Under the pieces are notes generated by a model. The model saw only the letters and a list, made by a program, of their open reading frames with translations. It ran no database searches and was not told the origin of the DNA. Shown here in pieces: positions 22,780 through 32,213 of a DNA stretch of 48,928 bases; the stretch's first letter is position 1; each line of letters begins with the position of its first letter. Both the position numbers and the translations under genes were made by a program. Source of the DNA: a virus; the IMG/VR virus record IMGVR_UViG_3300025671_000101, positions 1 through 48,928 of that record; one strand, given 5' to 3'.

Positions 22780-23490
22780 ATGGCTATCATAGCACAGTCA
22801 GCGCGGTACGGGGTAGGCATATATGGCACATCCCGATACGGCGAAGTAGATATTACAGCAAGCATAGCTGGAGTTTCTGCGACTGGTGCGATAGCCCCTC
22901 TCGTTGCAGGCGGGTTTGAAGTAGATGTTACAGAACGTATTTCTACAGGTGTTAGTGCTACAGGTTCGATAGGGACCGTAAACATATTTATTAAAGTATC
23001 TGTTGTAGGCGTGTCAGCAACAGGTACAGTTAACACCGTAAAAGAAAACATCAATACTCCAATAACAGGAGTACAAGCCACTGGCTTTGTGAACACTGTA
23101 GAAGAAAAGCCGACTGAAGCTTTGGGCAGTGTGAGTGCAACAGGCACAGTTAACACAGTTCAGGTTAACATTACAGAAATACTTGGTAGTGTAACTGCAA
23201 CAGGTTCGATAGGAACACTTGAGCATAGTAACACTCTCACGCTAACAGGTGTTCAAGGAACAGTAACTTGCGGTGGTGTAGAAGACCAACCAACCGAAAG
23301 AATAGCGACAGGGGTAGCAGCCACAGGTGCCGTTGGAAGTTTAACGCTTCACACCACCGCTGGAATTTCGGGTGTACAAGGAACCTTTACTGTCGGAACC
23401 GGAACTTATACCGGAGTACAATTCGATTTTAACGCGGTTCGCGAACTATATGATAGACGGCGTACCTCAGTGATAGACAGGGCAGCTTAA
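22780..23490 (+). CDS. Tandem-repeat beta protein (236 aa)
   Basis: Contains about eight copies of a roughly 20-residue repeat with the core GVxATGxVxTV (for example GVSATGTVNTV), the sign of a stacked beta solenoid or beta-repeat fibre, and ends in a conserved charged segment (FDFNAVRELYDRRRTSVIDRAA). Probably a virion fibre or spike component. The opposite strand shows a long open frame that is a by-product of the repeats. Confidence 0.65.
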   Translation: MAIIAQSARYGVGIYGTSRYGEVDITASIAGVSATGAIAPLVAGGFEVDVTERISTGVSATGSIGTVNIFIKVSVVGVSATGTVNTVKENINTPITGVQATGFVNTVEEKPTEALGSVSATGTVNTVQVNITEILGSVTATGSIGTLEHSNTLTLTGVQGTVTCGGVEDQPTERIATGVAATGAVGSLTLHTTAGISGVQGTFTVGTGTYTGVQFDFNAVRELYDRRRTSVIDRAA

Positions 23491-23492
23491 AA

Positions 23493-23600
23493 ATGCCACT
23501 TACAACTTACGAACGAACAATCAACGTTCCCCAAGAAACACGGGTTGTTGCGGTAGAAAGTATCGGCAACAGCTTTACAAGAACAGTTTACGTGGAGTAA
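23493..23600 (+). CDS. Tiny virion-region protein (35 aa)
   Basis: ATG at 23493 two bases after the previous stop; it ends three bases before the next gene. The peptide (MPLTTYERTINVPQETR, then VYVE at the end) matches my memory of very short proteins in the same position in pelagiphages. Beta-prone, role unknown. Short but flanked by perfect packing. Confidence 0.7.
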   Translation: MPLTTYERTINVPQETRVVAVESIGNSFTRTVYVE

Positions 23601-23603
23601 TTT

Positions 23604-23951
23604 ATGTCATACAAATGGCCCTTCAAAGACCCCGGAGAGACGCTCGACTATAGCATGGACTGGTCGCGGTTTCTTGGTGCTGCAACCATCTCCACAGTCG
23701 TCTGGTCTGTCGAGACCGACGCATACTCTACCCGTACAGTTTTGGCTTCGGGTCAGGACCTGACTACCGCATCAGGCGGGGCAACCACGGACAGCATCCA
23801 GAATGTGTCCCAAACACAGACCAACACGGTTGCCACCATCAATATCGGCAGCGGAGTAAACACCCGAAACTACACGTTTTATTGTACGATGACAGACACC
23901 ACAGGCAGCACAGCTATTCGCTCCGTTAACCTCAAAGTAAGGACCCGGTAA
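23604..23951 (+). CDS. Phage fibre-like beta-sandwich protein (115 aa)
   Basis: Has the N-terminal block KWPFKDPGETLDYSMDWSRFL followed by TISTVVW, as in a family of small phage fibre-associated proteins in which D-x-x-x-Y-x-x-D-W marks the first strand, then an Ig-like run of Thr/Ser-rich strands. Probably a tail or fibre accessory protein. Confidence 0.6.
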   Translation: MSYKWPFKDPGETLDYSMDWSRFLGAATISTVVWSVETDAYSTRTVLASGQDLTTASGGATTDSIQNVSQTQTNTVATINIGSGVNTRNYTFYCTMTDTTGSTAIRSVNLKVRTR

Positions 23952-23953
23952 CT

Positions 23954-24634
23954 ATGGCCTATGATTATCTCAGTTTAACCAACGATGTTGCCAAACGCCT
24001 AAATGAGACGCAGCTAACCTCTGCGAACTTTGCGTCAGCTACGGGGTTTTACAGCGCAATCAAAGAGGCTGTGAACTCCTCTATTCGTCACATCAATCAG
24101 GCGCACTTTGGCTGGCCTTTCAATCACAACACATACCAGCAAACTTTAACTGCAGGGGTTACCAGATACCCTATTCCGTCTCAGGCAAAGTACGTTGATT
24201 TTGATACGTTTCGTGTTCGCAGAGATGCAGCGTTGGGATTAGGCAGAGCCGAACACCTAACTCAGATTAGTTACGATGAATATATAGACCGGTTCATCGA
24301 CCAAGAGGACGAAACCAACACGGCTCTAGGTGCAGTTCCAGAGCGTGTGTTCCGTACCCAAAACGGTGAGTGGGGCGTGGTTCCCATGCCAGACAAAGCC
24401 TATCAGGTAGACTTTGAGTATTTCATGGACCCTGTTGACCTCATCCTTAATACGGATGTCCCGACAATTCCAGAGCGGTTTCGTCATGTAATCATCGATG
24501 GGGCTATGTACTATGCCTACATGTTCCGTGACAATCTAGAGATGGCATCGGTTTCACAACGCAAGTTCGACGAGGGTATTAAACAGATGAGAACAGTAAC
24601 GGTCAATGAAAACATCTACATGAGGGCATCGTAA
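23954..24634 (+). CDS. Tail tubular protein A-like (gp11-type adaptor)
   Basis: 226 aa. The helical start (LTNDVAKRLNETQLTS, then AIKEAVNSSIRHINQAH), a W-P-F strand and the later DYxY-like aromatic blocks (VDFEYFMDPVDL) fit the T7 gp11 type, the ring that joins the portal to the tail nozzle. It directly precedes the nozzle-like gene, the usual order. Complete. Confidence 0.75.
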   Translation: MAYDYLSLTNDVAKRLNETQLTSANFASATGFYSAIKEAVNSSIRHINQAHFGWPFNHNTYQQTLTAGVTRYPIPSQAKYVDFDTFRVRRDAALGLGRAEHLTQISYDEYIDRFIDQEDETNTALGAVPERVFRTQNGEWGVVPMPDKAYQVDFEYFMDPVDLILNTDVPTIPERFRHVIIDGAMYYAYMFRDNLEMASVSQRKFDEGIKQMRTVTVNENIYMRAS

Positions 24635-24638
24635 GCCC

Positions 24639-26807
24639 ATGCCTGACCGTTGGCAAACATACGCCATCGAATTTAAAGGTGGCCTCATCACGAACATGTC
24701 CCCGTTGCAGCATGGTATCAATGCTCCGGGGTCGGCTCGTATCCTTCGTAATTACGAACCATCTATCGAGGGTGGTTATCGTTCGATTCAAGGCTACGAT
24801 AAGTACGACCCGGACATCGTTCCCCCGTATGGTGCGCCACTGGTTCACGGTAACGGACAGAGCGGCACAACCCTGATTGTCGGCAACATCTACACTGCAC
24901 CTGCCGCAACCGACGTGTTTTCTCTTGCTGGCGGGGCTGTAGACGGCGCAGCACAAACAGGAACGAGCCTAAACGTAGATGGCTTGGATGTTGCCCCATC
25001 TGCAAACGACACATTTACTATCGCTGGGGATACCACAGTTTACACAGTGAGTGCCGCAACCGCTCTCGTAGGTACGGCATCCACCCTGACCATCACTCCG
25101 GCAATTACAGTAGCACCCGCAGATGATGCTGTTCTGTCGTTCCGCTACACGATTGCATCTGGCGGTGTCTCTTTTAGTTCCGTGAACAAACGGGCTACCT
25201 TGACCCTAGACCAAACGATGGTCGTAAACCCCTCTGACCAAGATGCCCTAACCTTTGTATCTGGCTCTGGAATCATTCAAGGGGTACACACCTTCGAAAG
25301 CGCAGTGATTGCAGCACGGGGTTCAGACCTGTTTAAATCGACGGGTTCCGGTTGGACAAAAATAAACACGCCAAACTATGGTACTGTCTTGGTAGACGGT
25401 GGTTCGCAAACCGGAACTAGCTTGGTTGTGGATGGCATCACAGGAACACCACAGGTTGGCGACACCTTTACGATTGCAGGCGTAGACCTAATCTACACCT
25501 TGACAGCTACCCCAACAGTTACCAGCGGCTCTGCAACCTTTGCTATCGACCCTGCCCTGAACAGTAGCCCCGCAGACAACGCAGCCCTGACGTTCCTTTC
25601 TGTAGACCGTACCGGCATGGACAAACACCGGTTCGTGAACTTCAACTACAGCGGAACCGACTACATGGTAGGGGTTGATGGGGCCAACGTACCATTTGTG
25701 TACGACGGAACGTTCTTTACCGCCCTCGACGGTATTCCTACGGACGGTAACGGCGCAGGCCACGTAGCAAACTTCAAGAACCAGCTTTTCTTTGCAAAGG
25801 GTTCGAACCTGCTGTTTACAGCCCCCTACACCTACGATGATTTCTCTGCAGCAAGTGGCGCAGGAACAATAAATGTCGGAAGTGCAATTACGGGCTTGAT
25901 TATTTTTAGAGAACAGCTTATAATATTTAGTGAGAGGTCTATCAAGCGATTGGTAGGCAATACGATTGGGGATTTCCAGCTTCAGCCTATCACTCTGGAC
26001 ACCGGTTGTACAGAAACTGACACAATTCAAGAGATTGGCGGGGACGTACTTTACTTGGGACCAGATGGAATACGAAGCTTGTCTGCAACCGACAGGGTGG
26101 GGGACTTCAACCTTGCTGTTGCATCAAAGCCGATACAAGATGACGTAACCGACTTCGTGAACCGCAACACCTCATTTAGCAGTGTGGTGATTCGCCCTAA
26201 GAGCCAGTACAGGCTGCTTGGGTACAACACGAACTTTTCGGCAGACGCATCACAGGGTATCATCGGTTCGCAGGTGGAGCAGGGAATCAACTGGGCAGAG
26301 TTGCGGGGATTCAAGGCATACGTTGCCAGTAGCAATCTCTACGAAGGAATTGAAACCATCGTGTTCGCGAACACAACCGGATACGTTTACCAGATGGAGT
26401 CGGGAAACAGCTTGGATGGGGCGCAGATTTATTCGACCTTTGCTACCCCGTACATCCCAATCAACGACCCCCGGATTCGCAAGACCATCTACAAGATGTT
26501 TTTGTACACGGACCCAGATGGCAGTTTCTTCAGTGAAGTAAACCTGCTGTTTGATTTTGACGAGTTGGGAATTATCCAACCTACCCCCGTCGTGTTCGAC
26601 AACACTTCAGGGGCAAACGTCCCGGCATTTTATGGAACCGCTATTTATGGAACAGGTAGTTATGGTGGTACAATTCAACGATTATTTGAGAGCCAGATGG
26701 TAGGCTCTGGGTATGTTGTTTCGCTCCAGTTCCGTGCGAATTCAACGAACCCACCACACTCTTTGGACGCAGTTACGCTCGAATATGGTACTTATGGAAG
26801 ACGGTAA
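24639..26807 (+). CDS. Tail tubular protein B-like / tail nozzle protein with inserted repeat domains
   Basis: 722 aa. The N-terminus (GGLITNMSP ... GSARILRNYEPSIEGGYRSI) is typical of the nozzle/stabilisation proteins of podoviruses. Residues about 103-168 and 254-321 are two related beta domains (QTGTSLNVDGLDV and QTGTSLVVDGITG, each followed by DTFTIAG), with a partial third at 74-100: tandem insertions in the propeller body. The C-terminal part contains the conserved blocks ahead of LEYGTYGRR. It should form the hexameric tube through which DNA leaves. Its last codons overlap the HNH gene. Confidence 0.75.
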   Translation: MPDRWQTYAIEFKGGLITNMSPLQHGINAPGSARILRNYEPSIEGGYRSIQGYDKYDPDIVPPYGAPLVHGNGQSGTTLIVGNIYTAPAATDVFSLAGGAVDGAAQTGTSLNVDGLDVAPSANDTFTIAGDTTVYTVSAATALVGTASTLTITPAITVAPADDAVLSFRYTIASGGVSFSSVNKRATLTLDQTMVVNPSDQDALTFVSGSGIIQGVHTFESAVIAARGSDLFKSTGSGWTKINTPNYGTVLVDGGSQTGTSLVVDGITGTPQVGDTFTIAGVDLIYTLTATPTVTSGSATFAIDPALNSSPADNAALTFLSVDRTGMDKHRFVNFNYSGTDYMVGVDGANVPFVYDGTFFTALDGIPTDGNGAGHVANFKNQLFFAKGSNLLFTAPYTYDDFSAASGAGTINVGSAITGLIIFREQLIIFSERSIKRLVGNTIGDFQLQPITLDTGCTETDTIQEIGGDVLYLGPDGIRSLSATDRVGDFNLAVASKPIQDDVTDFVNRNTSFSSVVIRPKSQYRLLGYNTNFSADASQGIIGSQVEQGINWAELRGFKAYVASSNLYEGIETIVFANTTGYVYQMESGNSLDGAQIYSTFATPYIPINDPRIRKTIYKMFLYTDPDGSFFSEVNLLFDFDELGIIQPTPVVFDNTSGANVPAFYGTAIYGTGSYGGTIQRLFESQMVGSGYVVSLQFRANSTNPPHSLDAVTLEYGTYGRR

Positions 26808-27294
26808 ACTTTGTAGAAAATGCGACACAGTAAAATCTCTTGATGGATTCCATAAATGTTCGCGAAATAAAACAGGTGTACAATCTAAATGCAAGGTATG
26901 TTCATCAAAAATAGGCAGAACTAGATATATACAAAACAAAGACCGGGTATTGCTTGCTAATAGAAGCTGGTCTAACAGGAATAAAGAGAAACACGATTTA
27001 GCTAGAAGACTTTGGAAAAGTAATAATAGAGGTCTTGTAAATTATCACACTGCTATTAGAAGAGCACGAAAGAAAAAAGCTACTCCTGCGTGGGCTAATT
27101 TAAGTAGAATAAAATACATATACGACCATTGTAACTGGCTAAATACAACATTTAATTTGAATTTGCATGTAGACCATATAATACCTTTAGCGGGTGCTAA
27201 TGTATGCGGTCTGCATATACACACAAACCTACAGGTTATACCGGCAGAGGTCAACCTTAAAAAGCAGAATAAATTGCTACAGGAGTACATGTAA
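26785..27294 (+). mobile_element. Free-standing HNH homing endonuclease gene
   Basis: 169 aa from the ATG at 26785 (ATG at 26794 is also possible). A zinc finger made of CRKC (10-13) and CKVC (36-39) is followed by a basic linker and an HNH core: HVDH (128-131), IIPLAG, Asn 148 and Asn 157 in NLQVIPAEVNLKKQNK. It overlaps the end of the nozzle gene and abuts the fibre gene. The DNA is visibly A/T-richer than both neighbours. These are the signs of a mobile endonuclease inserted at a gene junction without disrupting either gene. Confidence 0.85.
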
Positions 27295-29768
27295 TGGGAA
27301 CCGGGTATACTAGAGCGGATACGCTGAATAATATTGCAGACGGGAACATAATCAATGCGTCAGATATAGATTCTGAGTATGACGCTATTGAAGCTGCGTT
27401 TAACGAGTCAACGGGCCACACCCACGATGGCACGGCAGCAGAAGGTGCGCCGATTACCGTGCTTGGTCCGGTTCAAGATTTCATTGCAAGTGCCACAGAA
27501 ATCAAGCCGAAGACCACGAACACGTTGGATATTGGAACCGCTTCCCTGCAGTTCAAGGATATGTATCTTGATGGAACCGCCTATATTGACGGTTTGGGCG
27601 AAGATATTTTGGTTGCAACCGACAAGAAAGTACAATTCCGGGACACAGCCCTGTTTATCAACTCTAGCGTAGACGGTCAACTCGATATTGACGCAGACGT
27701 TGAACTGGAAGTTGTAGCCCCCACAGTTGACATTGATGCCTCTACCGCTGTAACCATTGATACTGCCACACTCACAATCACAGGCTCTGCTAACGTAGTT
27801 GGTGACCTAGACGTTGACAACATTAACATCAATGGCAACACCATCTCAAGCACCGACACGAACGGTAACCTCACCATCGACCCAAATGGCACTGGCGACA
27901 TTGTTTTAGATGCCAACGTAGGCATTGGGACGAGTTCACCTAGTTCAACTTTATCAGTTAAAACAAGTGCAGGTACTTTTAATGTAGAACCATTGGGTGC
28001 AGGTGCAGTTCAATTAGCTTCACCTACCTCTTTAGGTTTTAATATTGGTAGTGGTTATAACTATGAATTTGATGTTAATGGTACAGAAGCAATGCGCATC
28101 GACAGCAGCGGCAATGTGGGCATTGGGACGAGTTCGCCAGCTACTAGCTATGGAAATGTTTTACAAATTCACGATACAGGAACAAGTGGTGCTAATTTAA
28201 GGCTCACTGACAGTACAAGCGGTGCTGGAACCGGCAATGGTTTTGAAATTATTCAAATAGGTGCAGATGATTATATAATTAATCGTGAAAATGGTTTTAT
28301 TGCTACATATACCAACGGCTCAGAACGTATGCGCATCGACAGCAGCGGCAACGTGGGCATTGGTACTAGCAGTCCTATCAGAACTTTGCACGTTGATAGC
28401 GCATCTAATTTGGTAGGGCGGTTTAGCTCATCTGCCACAGAAGGCTTTATCCAGCTTGCCGGTAGCGGCACATCGACAGCCCCAAGAGTAGGTGCTACGG
28501 TTAATAGCCTTATTTTTTATACGAACGACGCAGAACGCCTCCGCATCGGCAGCGGCGGTAACGTGGGCATTGGGACGAGTTCACCAAATGCAAAACTTCA
28601 AGTATCAACATCGTCTTCAGGAGCCTACGGAGCAATAATTTATAACACCAGCGCAACAGGCGAGGGTTTGACCATTCGTGGTGGTTCTACATCGTCACAA
28701 AATGCGCTTGTTGTGCAAGATTATAACGGTAGTAATGCTTTGCTTGCTGTGCAGGGAAGCGGCAACGTTGGCATTGGTACGGGTTCGCCAAGCGGAGGTG
28801 TTCAACTTGATGTTCGGGGCACTGGTGTTTTACAGCTAGTAAACACAGACACTGTTCAGCTTCTTGCGTCTAGCGGTGGAAGCACTCTTAAAAATGTGTC
28901 TAACAATCCGCTGATATTTGGCACTAACAACACAGAACGTATGCGGATTTTGTCTAGCGGTGCTGTCACTGTCAGCGGCGATGCAGATGCAAGTCCATAC
29001 AATAATTCAGGTGACGACCCAGCCACCGTTCTCAATGCCTTTAATCTAGGACTATTTTCCGCCGCAAGATACAACGGCGACCCGGCTGCGTTCAACAGAA
29101 CGGGAAACGATGGGGCTATTGTTACTTTTTATCAAGACGGGACGGCAGAAGGCAATATAAACGTCAGCGGCTCAACAGTCAGTCTTGTCGGTGGTCACCT
29201 ATCCCGCTGGTCGCAAACTAGCGATGGCTCAAAAGATACGAGCATTGTTCGTGGCACAGTGATGACCAACCTCAACGAAATGTGCGAGTGGAAACAAGTT
29301 AGCTTTGATTATGTCATTACTGACGATGAAGGCAATCAGAGAATTATACCGAAAAAAACTGGATACGGCGGCGATGCAGACGTTGGTCAGACCGTCACTG
29401 TACAGTTTGAAGATAGTGATGTTACCGGCACAGTCGTTGCTGAAGATAACGAACAGCTAAACCGCATGGCTGTTTCGTCTGTCGAAGGTGATGTCAATGT
29501 CGCTGGCGTCATGGATAGCTGGGATGAAGACGATGACAACTATGATGACATGACAATCGCCATGACAGGTGATTTTGTTATCCGAATTGCACAAGGCACG
29601 ACAGTGACACGAGGCGACTTGCTGATGTCTGCTGGTGACGGCACGGCCAAGCCGCAGGGCGATGATATTGTTCGCAGCAAGACCATTGCAAAGGTCACAT
29701 CAACGCACGTTTCGCATACCTATGACGATGGCAGCTATCTTGTGCCGTGTGTCTTGATGGCTTGCTAA
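27294..29768 (+). CDS. Tail fibre / receptor-binding protein
   Basis: 824 aa. The N-terminus (about 1-60) resembles the virion-attachment part of tail fibres, with GHTHDGTAAEG. The shaft carries at least five copies of GNVGIGTSSP, several preceded by RMRIDSSG, typical of triple beta-helix fibres. The last 190 residues form a separate domain with two Trp blocks and a late THVSHTYDDGSYLVP segment; it may be a trimerisation or self-cleaving tip, but I see no certain catalytic motif. The repeats make the gene prone to recombination and host-range change. Confidence 0.8.
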   Translation: MGTGYTRADTLNNIADGNIINASDIDSEYDAIEAAFNESTGHTHDGTAAEGAPITVLGPVQDFIASATEIKPKTTNTLDIGTASLQFKDMYLDGTAYIDGLGEDILVATDKKVQFRDTALFINSSVDGQLDIDADVELEVVAPTVDIDASTAVTIDTATLTITGSANVVGDLDVDNININGNTISSTDTNGNLTIDPNGTGDIVLDANVGIGTSSPSSTLSVKTSAGTFNVEPLGAGAVQLASPTSLGFNIGSGYNYEFDVNGTEAMRIDSSGNVGIGTSSPATSYGNVLQIHDTGTSGANLRLTDSTSGAGTGNGFEIIQIGADDYIINRENGFIATYTNGSERMRIDSSGNVGIGTSSPIRTLHVDSASNLVGRFSSSATEGFIQLAGSGTSTAPRVGATVNSLIFYTNDAERLRIGSGGNVGIGTSSPNAKLQVSTSSSGAYGAIIYNTSATGEGLTIRGGSTSSQNALVVQDYNGSNALLAVQGSGNVGIGTGSPSGGVQLDVRGTGVLQLVNTDTVQLLASSGGSTLKNVSNNPLIFGTNNTERMRILSSGAVTVSGDADASPYNNSGDDPATVLNAFNLGLFSAARYNGDPAAFNRTGNDGAIVTFYQDGTAEGNINVSGSTVSLVGGHLSRWSQTSDGSKDTSIVRGTVMTNLNEMCEWKQVSFDYVITDDEGNQRIIPKKTGYGGDADVGQTVTVQFEDSDVTGTVVAEDNEQLNRMAVSSVEGDVNVAGVMDSWDEDDDNYDDMTIAMTGDFVIRIAQGTTVTRGDLLMSAGDGTAKPQGDDIVRSKTIAKVTSTHVSHTYDDGSYLVPCVLMAC
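27920..28790 (+). repeat. Dispersed GGCATTGGGACGAGTTC coding repeats in the fibre gene
   Basis: Copies near 27918, 28117, 28346, 28565 and 28767 (the last two bases drift), each encoding VGIGTSSP or a variant, mostly about 200-230 bases apart. DNA identity is higher than needed for the peptide, so copies may be homogenised by recombination. Confidence 0.7.
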
Positions 29769-29782
29769 TTAAGGAGAAACAA

Positions 29783-30127
29783 ATGGCTAACACATATACA
29801 TGGGACTTCCCAACATTAGACACAGCCCCTTCTGAAGATGGCTTGTCAGACGTAATCAAAACAATTCACTGGCGCATCACTGCTGTCAGTGACAGTGAGC
29901 AAGATGCAGAGGGTAACTATCTGTCCGCATCATCATACGGTACAGCATCCCCTGAACTAGACCCAGATAACTTTGTAGCATTTAATAGCATCACAAAAGA
30001 CTGGTGCAAAGAAAAGGTTCTTGCTTCACTGGGTAAAACAGAAGCTGATTTACAGGCAAATCTGGACACCCAGATTGACAACCTTGCTAACCCACCTATC
30101 GTACAAAAAGTACCTGCTGGTTGGTAA
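29783..30127 (+). CDS. DUF7936-like phage protein (114 aa)
   Basis: Start at 29783 with AAGGAGAAAC upstream, not the earlier in-frame ATG at 29747, which lies inside the fibre gene. The beginning YTWDFPTLDTAPSEDGLSDVIKTIHWR is a pattern I recall from a DUF7936-type family next to fibre genes in marine phages. Small, beta then helical, function unknown; a fibre chaperone or tip protein would fit its place. Confidence 0.65.
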   Translation: MANTYTWDFPTLDTAPSEDGLSDVIKTIHWRITAVSDSEQDAEGNYLSASSYGTASPELDPDNFVAFNSITKDWCKEKVLASLGKTEADLQANLDTQIDNLANPPIVQKVPAGW

Positions 30128-30130
30128 GCG

Positions 30131-30355
30131 ATGGAAATGACCAGCCTCATCGATATGCTCATCGGCCTGTTCGTGGCTGGTCTGGCGTGGTTCCTAAAGG
30201 AACAGAACGGCGAACAGAAACGCTTGAGTATTTTGGTTAACAAGACACGCGAAGAGTACGCAACTCGTGAAGATGTTCGCAATGATATGCGACAAGTCAT
30301 GGAAGCCTTGCATCGGGTCGAGGATAAGTTGGATAAGGTTTTGCAAAGGGACTAG
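30131..30355 (+). CDS. Single-span membrane protein with coiled coil (74 aa)
   Basis: Hydrophobic residues 6-20 (IDMLIGLFVAGLAWFL) followed by a long charged helix with heptad character ending LHRVEDKLDKVL. Same layout as the 62-aa protein at 19287. Could be a spanin-like lysis protein or holin accessory placed in the tail operon. Inference from architecture only. Confidence 0.55.
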   Translation: MEMTSLIDMLIGLFVAGLAWFLKEQNGEQKRLSILVNKTREEYATREDVRNDMRQVMEALHRVEDKLDKVLQRD

Positions 30356-30358
30356 GGT

Positions 30359-31681
30359 ATGGTAGACATAGTAACAGAAATGGAAGAAGCAGCCGCTGGC
30401 AACGCCACGAACATGCCGACGGTAACCCCGACCCTTATTTCGGAAACTCCAGACACTATAATGGATACCTCCGGTAAGACTGTGGGTGCAGCCCCGACTG
30501 CCGGAACCGCCACTGCCAGTACCTCTGGTTTAACCACCACAGCCCCCACTGGCGTTGCTCCGGGGGTTGGACAAATCTCTGGTATTCAAGATGTCACAAC
30601 AGGGGTTCAAGGTTTGGGACCCATGCAAGCGGCAACCCTAACCCCCACAGGCCCTTACGTTGATATGACAGGTGTACAAGCTGGCCCCTCTGCAGGGGCT
30701 ATTGCTACTGCAGCAACAGACCAGCTAGACCCACGGGCTACCACACAGTACCAGTTAGGCCAGCTAATGGCATCTCTGCAAAGTGGTGCGCCAATGCCTG
30801 CTTGGGCTGCCCCAGCGGTTCGCAAAATTGGTTCCGTTATGCAGGCTCGTGGTCTTGGTTCGAGTTCGATGGCAGCCGCCGCCATGACACAGGCCCTGAT
30901 GGAATCTGGGGTTGCAATTGCCCAGCAAGATGCGAACAAGTACGCAACCATCCAGTTAGCGAACCTGAACAACAAGCAGCAAACTGCCCTTGCTAACGCT
31001 GCTACGTTCGCGGCAATGGACAAGGCTAATTTGAATGCCCGCATGACGGCTGCCGTTACAAACGCACAATCCCTGCTTTCTGTTGATTTGAAAAACTTGG
31101 ACAACGAACAAAAAGCAAGCACCTTGACCTACAACGCTTTGGTTCAAGGGCTGTTCAAGGATGCCGCTGAAGAAAACGCCCGTCGTCAGTTCAACGCCAA
31201 AAACGAACTACAAGTAGAAGAGTTCTTTGCGGAACTAGGCGCACAGGTAGACACTGCGAACGCTAACCGTGTTGCTGCTATGCGGCAGTTCAATACATCT
31301 GAAACAAATGCAATGAGCCAGTTTAACGCGAACCTAAAAGATTCTCGTCAAAAGTTCAACGCCTCTATGCGGTTCGCGGTTGACCAATCTAATGTCGTTT
31401 GGCGCAGGGAAATTAACACTGCGAACACGGCTATCCAAAACGAAACCAACCGCATGAATGTTCAAAACCAGTACAACATGACTATGACCGCCATGAACAA
31501 TCTGTGGCAAGAGTATCGCGATGATGCGGCTTGGAACTTTCAAAAGAGTGAAAGCGCACTGACTCGCCAACACGACCTTGCCCGTATTGCGTTTCAATAT
31601 GCCAACGCTGAAAAACTATACAATCAAGAACAGCAGGATAAGCTACTTGAAACCATCGGCAGATGGCTAGAAATTATATAA
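30359..31681 (+). CDS. Internal virion / tail-associated protein (440 aa)
   Basis: The N-terminal 130 residues are Thr/Pro/Ala/Gly-rich and unstructured. The rest is almost continuous helix, rich in Ala, Asn and Gln (for example QFNTSETNAMSQFNANL repeats). This split matches proteins of marine podoviruses found among the ejection genes. Probably an internal core protein released with DNA. No enzymatic motif. Confidence 0.6.
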   Translation: MVDIVTEMEEAAAGNATNMPTVTPTLISETPDTIMDTSGKTVGAAPTAGTATASTSGLTTTAPTGVAPGVGQISGIQDVTTGVQGLGPMQAATLTPTGPYVDMTGVQAGPSAGAIATAATDQLDPRATTQYQLGQLMASLQSGAPMPAWAAPAVRKIGSVMQARGLGSSSMAAAAMTQALMESGVAIAQQDANKYATIQLANLNNKQQTALANAATFAAMDKANLNARMTAAVTNAQSLLSVDLKNLDNEQKASTLTYNALVQGLFKDAAEENARRQFNAKNELQVEEFFAELGAQVDTANANRVAAMRQFNTSETNAMSQFNANLKDSRQKFNASMRFAVDQSNVVWRREINTANTAIQNETNRMNVQNQYNMTMTAMNNLWQEYRDDAAWNFQKSESALTRQHDLARIAFQYANAEKLYNQEQQDKLLETIGRWLEII

Positions 31682-31694
31682 GAGGTGATTAAGT

Positions 31695-32213
31695 ATGGAT
31701 TTTTTTAATAGTGTTGCAAATTTTTTTGGAAGTATTGAAACCGGAATTGGAAACGTTGCAAACTGGTTGTTCGGAACTGATGAAGGGATGGGGGAAGACT
31801 ACGGAACCTCCGGTGTTATTAGCGATATATTTGGATATGGCGACAGCTTTTTGAGTTCTAGTTCTCCGGCTGGCAAGTTAGCGGCAAGCTACCTCACAGG
31901 CATCGAAGAAAAAGAGAAAAGAAAACCTCAAGACTTTCTTATTAAAATAGGAGAGGGTCCGGGTGCCACTACAGCAGCACGGACTGCTGCACCTCGTTTT
32001 GTAGGAGAGAACAACCAAGCCTTTCGTAACGCCGTGAACCGTCTTGCAAGCCGCACAAACTTAAATCCGCAAACTGCCGACATTGCGCGAACCTACTTAA
32101 CCGTGCAGCAAGGCAGACGTACTCTTGGAACCCCATCTCCGACTGTATCTCGTGTAGCAGCAGCCCCCGCTGCCTCAGTTCGAACAGAATCTAAAGAAGT
32201 GGATATAGCATAA
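31695..32213 (+). CDS. Hypothetical virion protein (172 aa)
   Basis: The N-terminal 35 residues are aromatic and amphipathic (FFNSVANFFGSIETGIGNVANWLFG), possibly membrane-interacting; the remainder is Ala/Arg/Thr-rich. AGAGG lies about 10 bases before the ATG. It is in the ejection-protein operon. A small ejected protein that contacts the inner membrane is plausible but unproven. Confidence 0.55.
   Translation: MDFFNSVANFFGSIETGIGNVANWLFGTDEGMGEDYGTSGVISDIFGYGDSFLSSSSPAGKLAASYLTGIEEKEKRKPQDFLIKIGEGPGATTAARTAAPRFVGENNQAFRNAVNRLASRTNLNPQTADIARTYLTVQQGRRTLGTPSPTVSRVAAAPAASVRTESKEVDIA

Noticed and set aside
22473-23156. Long minus-strand open frame (227 codons) opposite the tandem-repeat protein
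   Set aside because: Mirror of the repetitive GVxATGxV coding sequence; no ribosome-binding site and its translation is an artefact of Thr/Gly/Ala/Val codons read backwards.
25488-26030. Minus-strand open frame of 180 codons inside the nozzle gene
   Set aside because: Lies wholly within a well-supported gene, antisense to it, with Cys/Val-rich translation and no start signal.
30655-31122. Minus-strand open frame opposite the 440-aa protein
   Set aside because: Caused by the Ala-rich codons of the sense gene; Cys/Ala/Ile-rich product without support.
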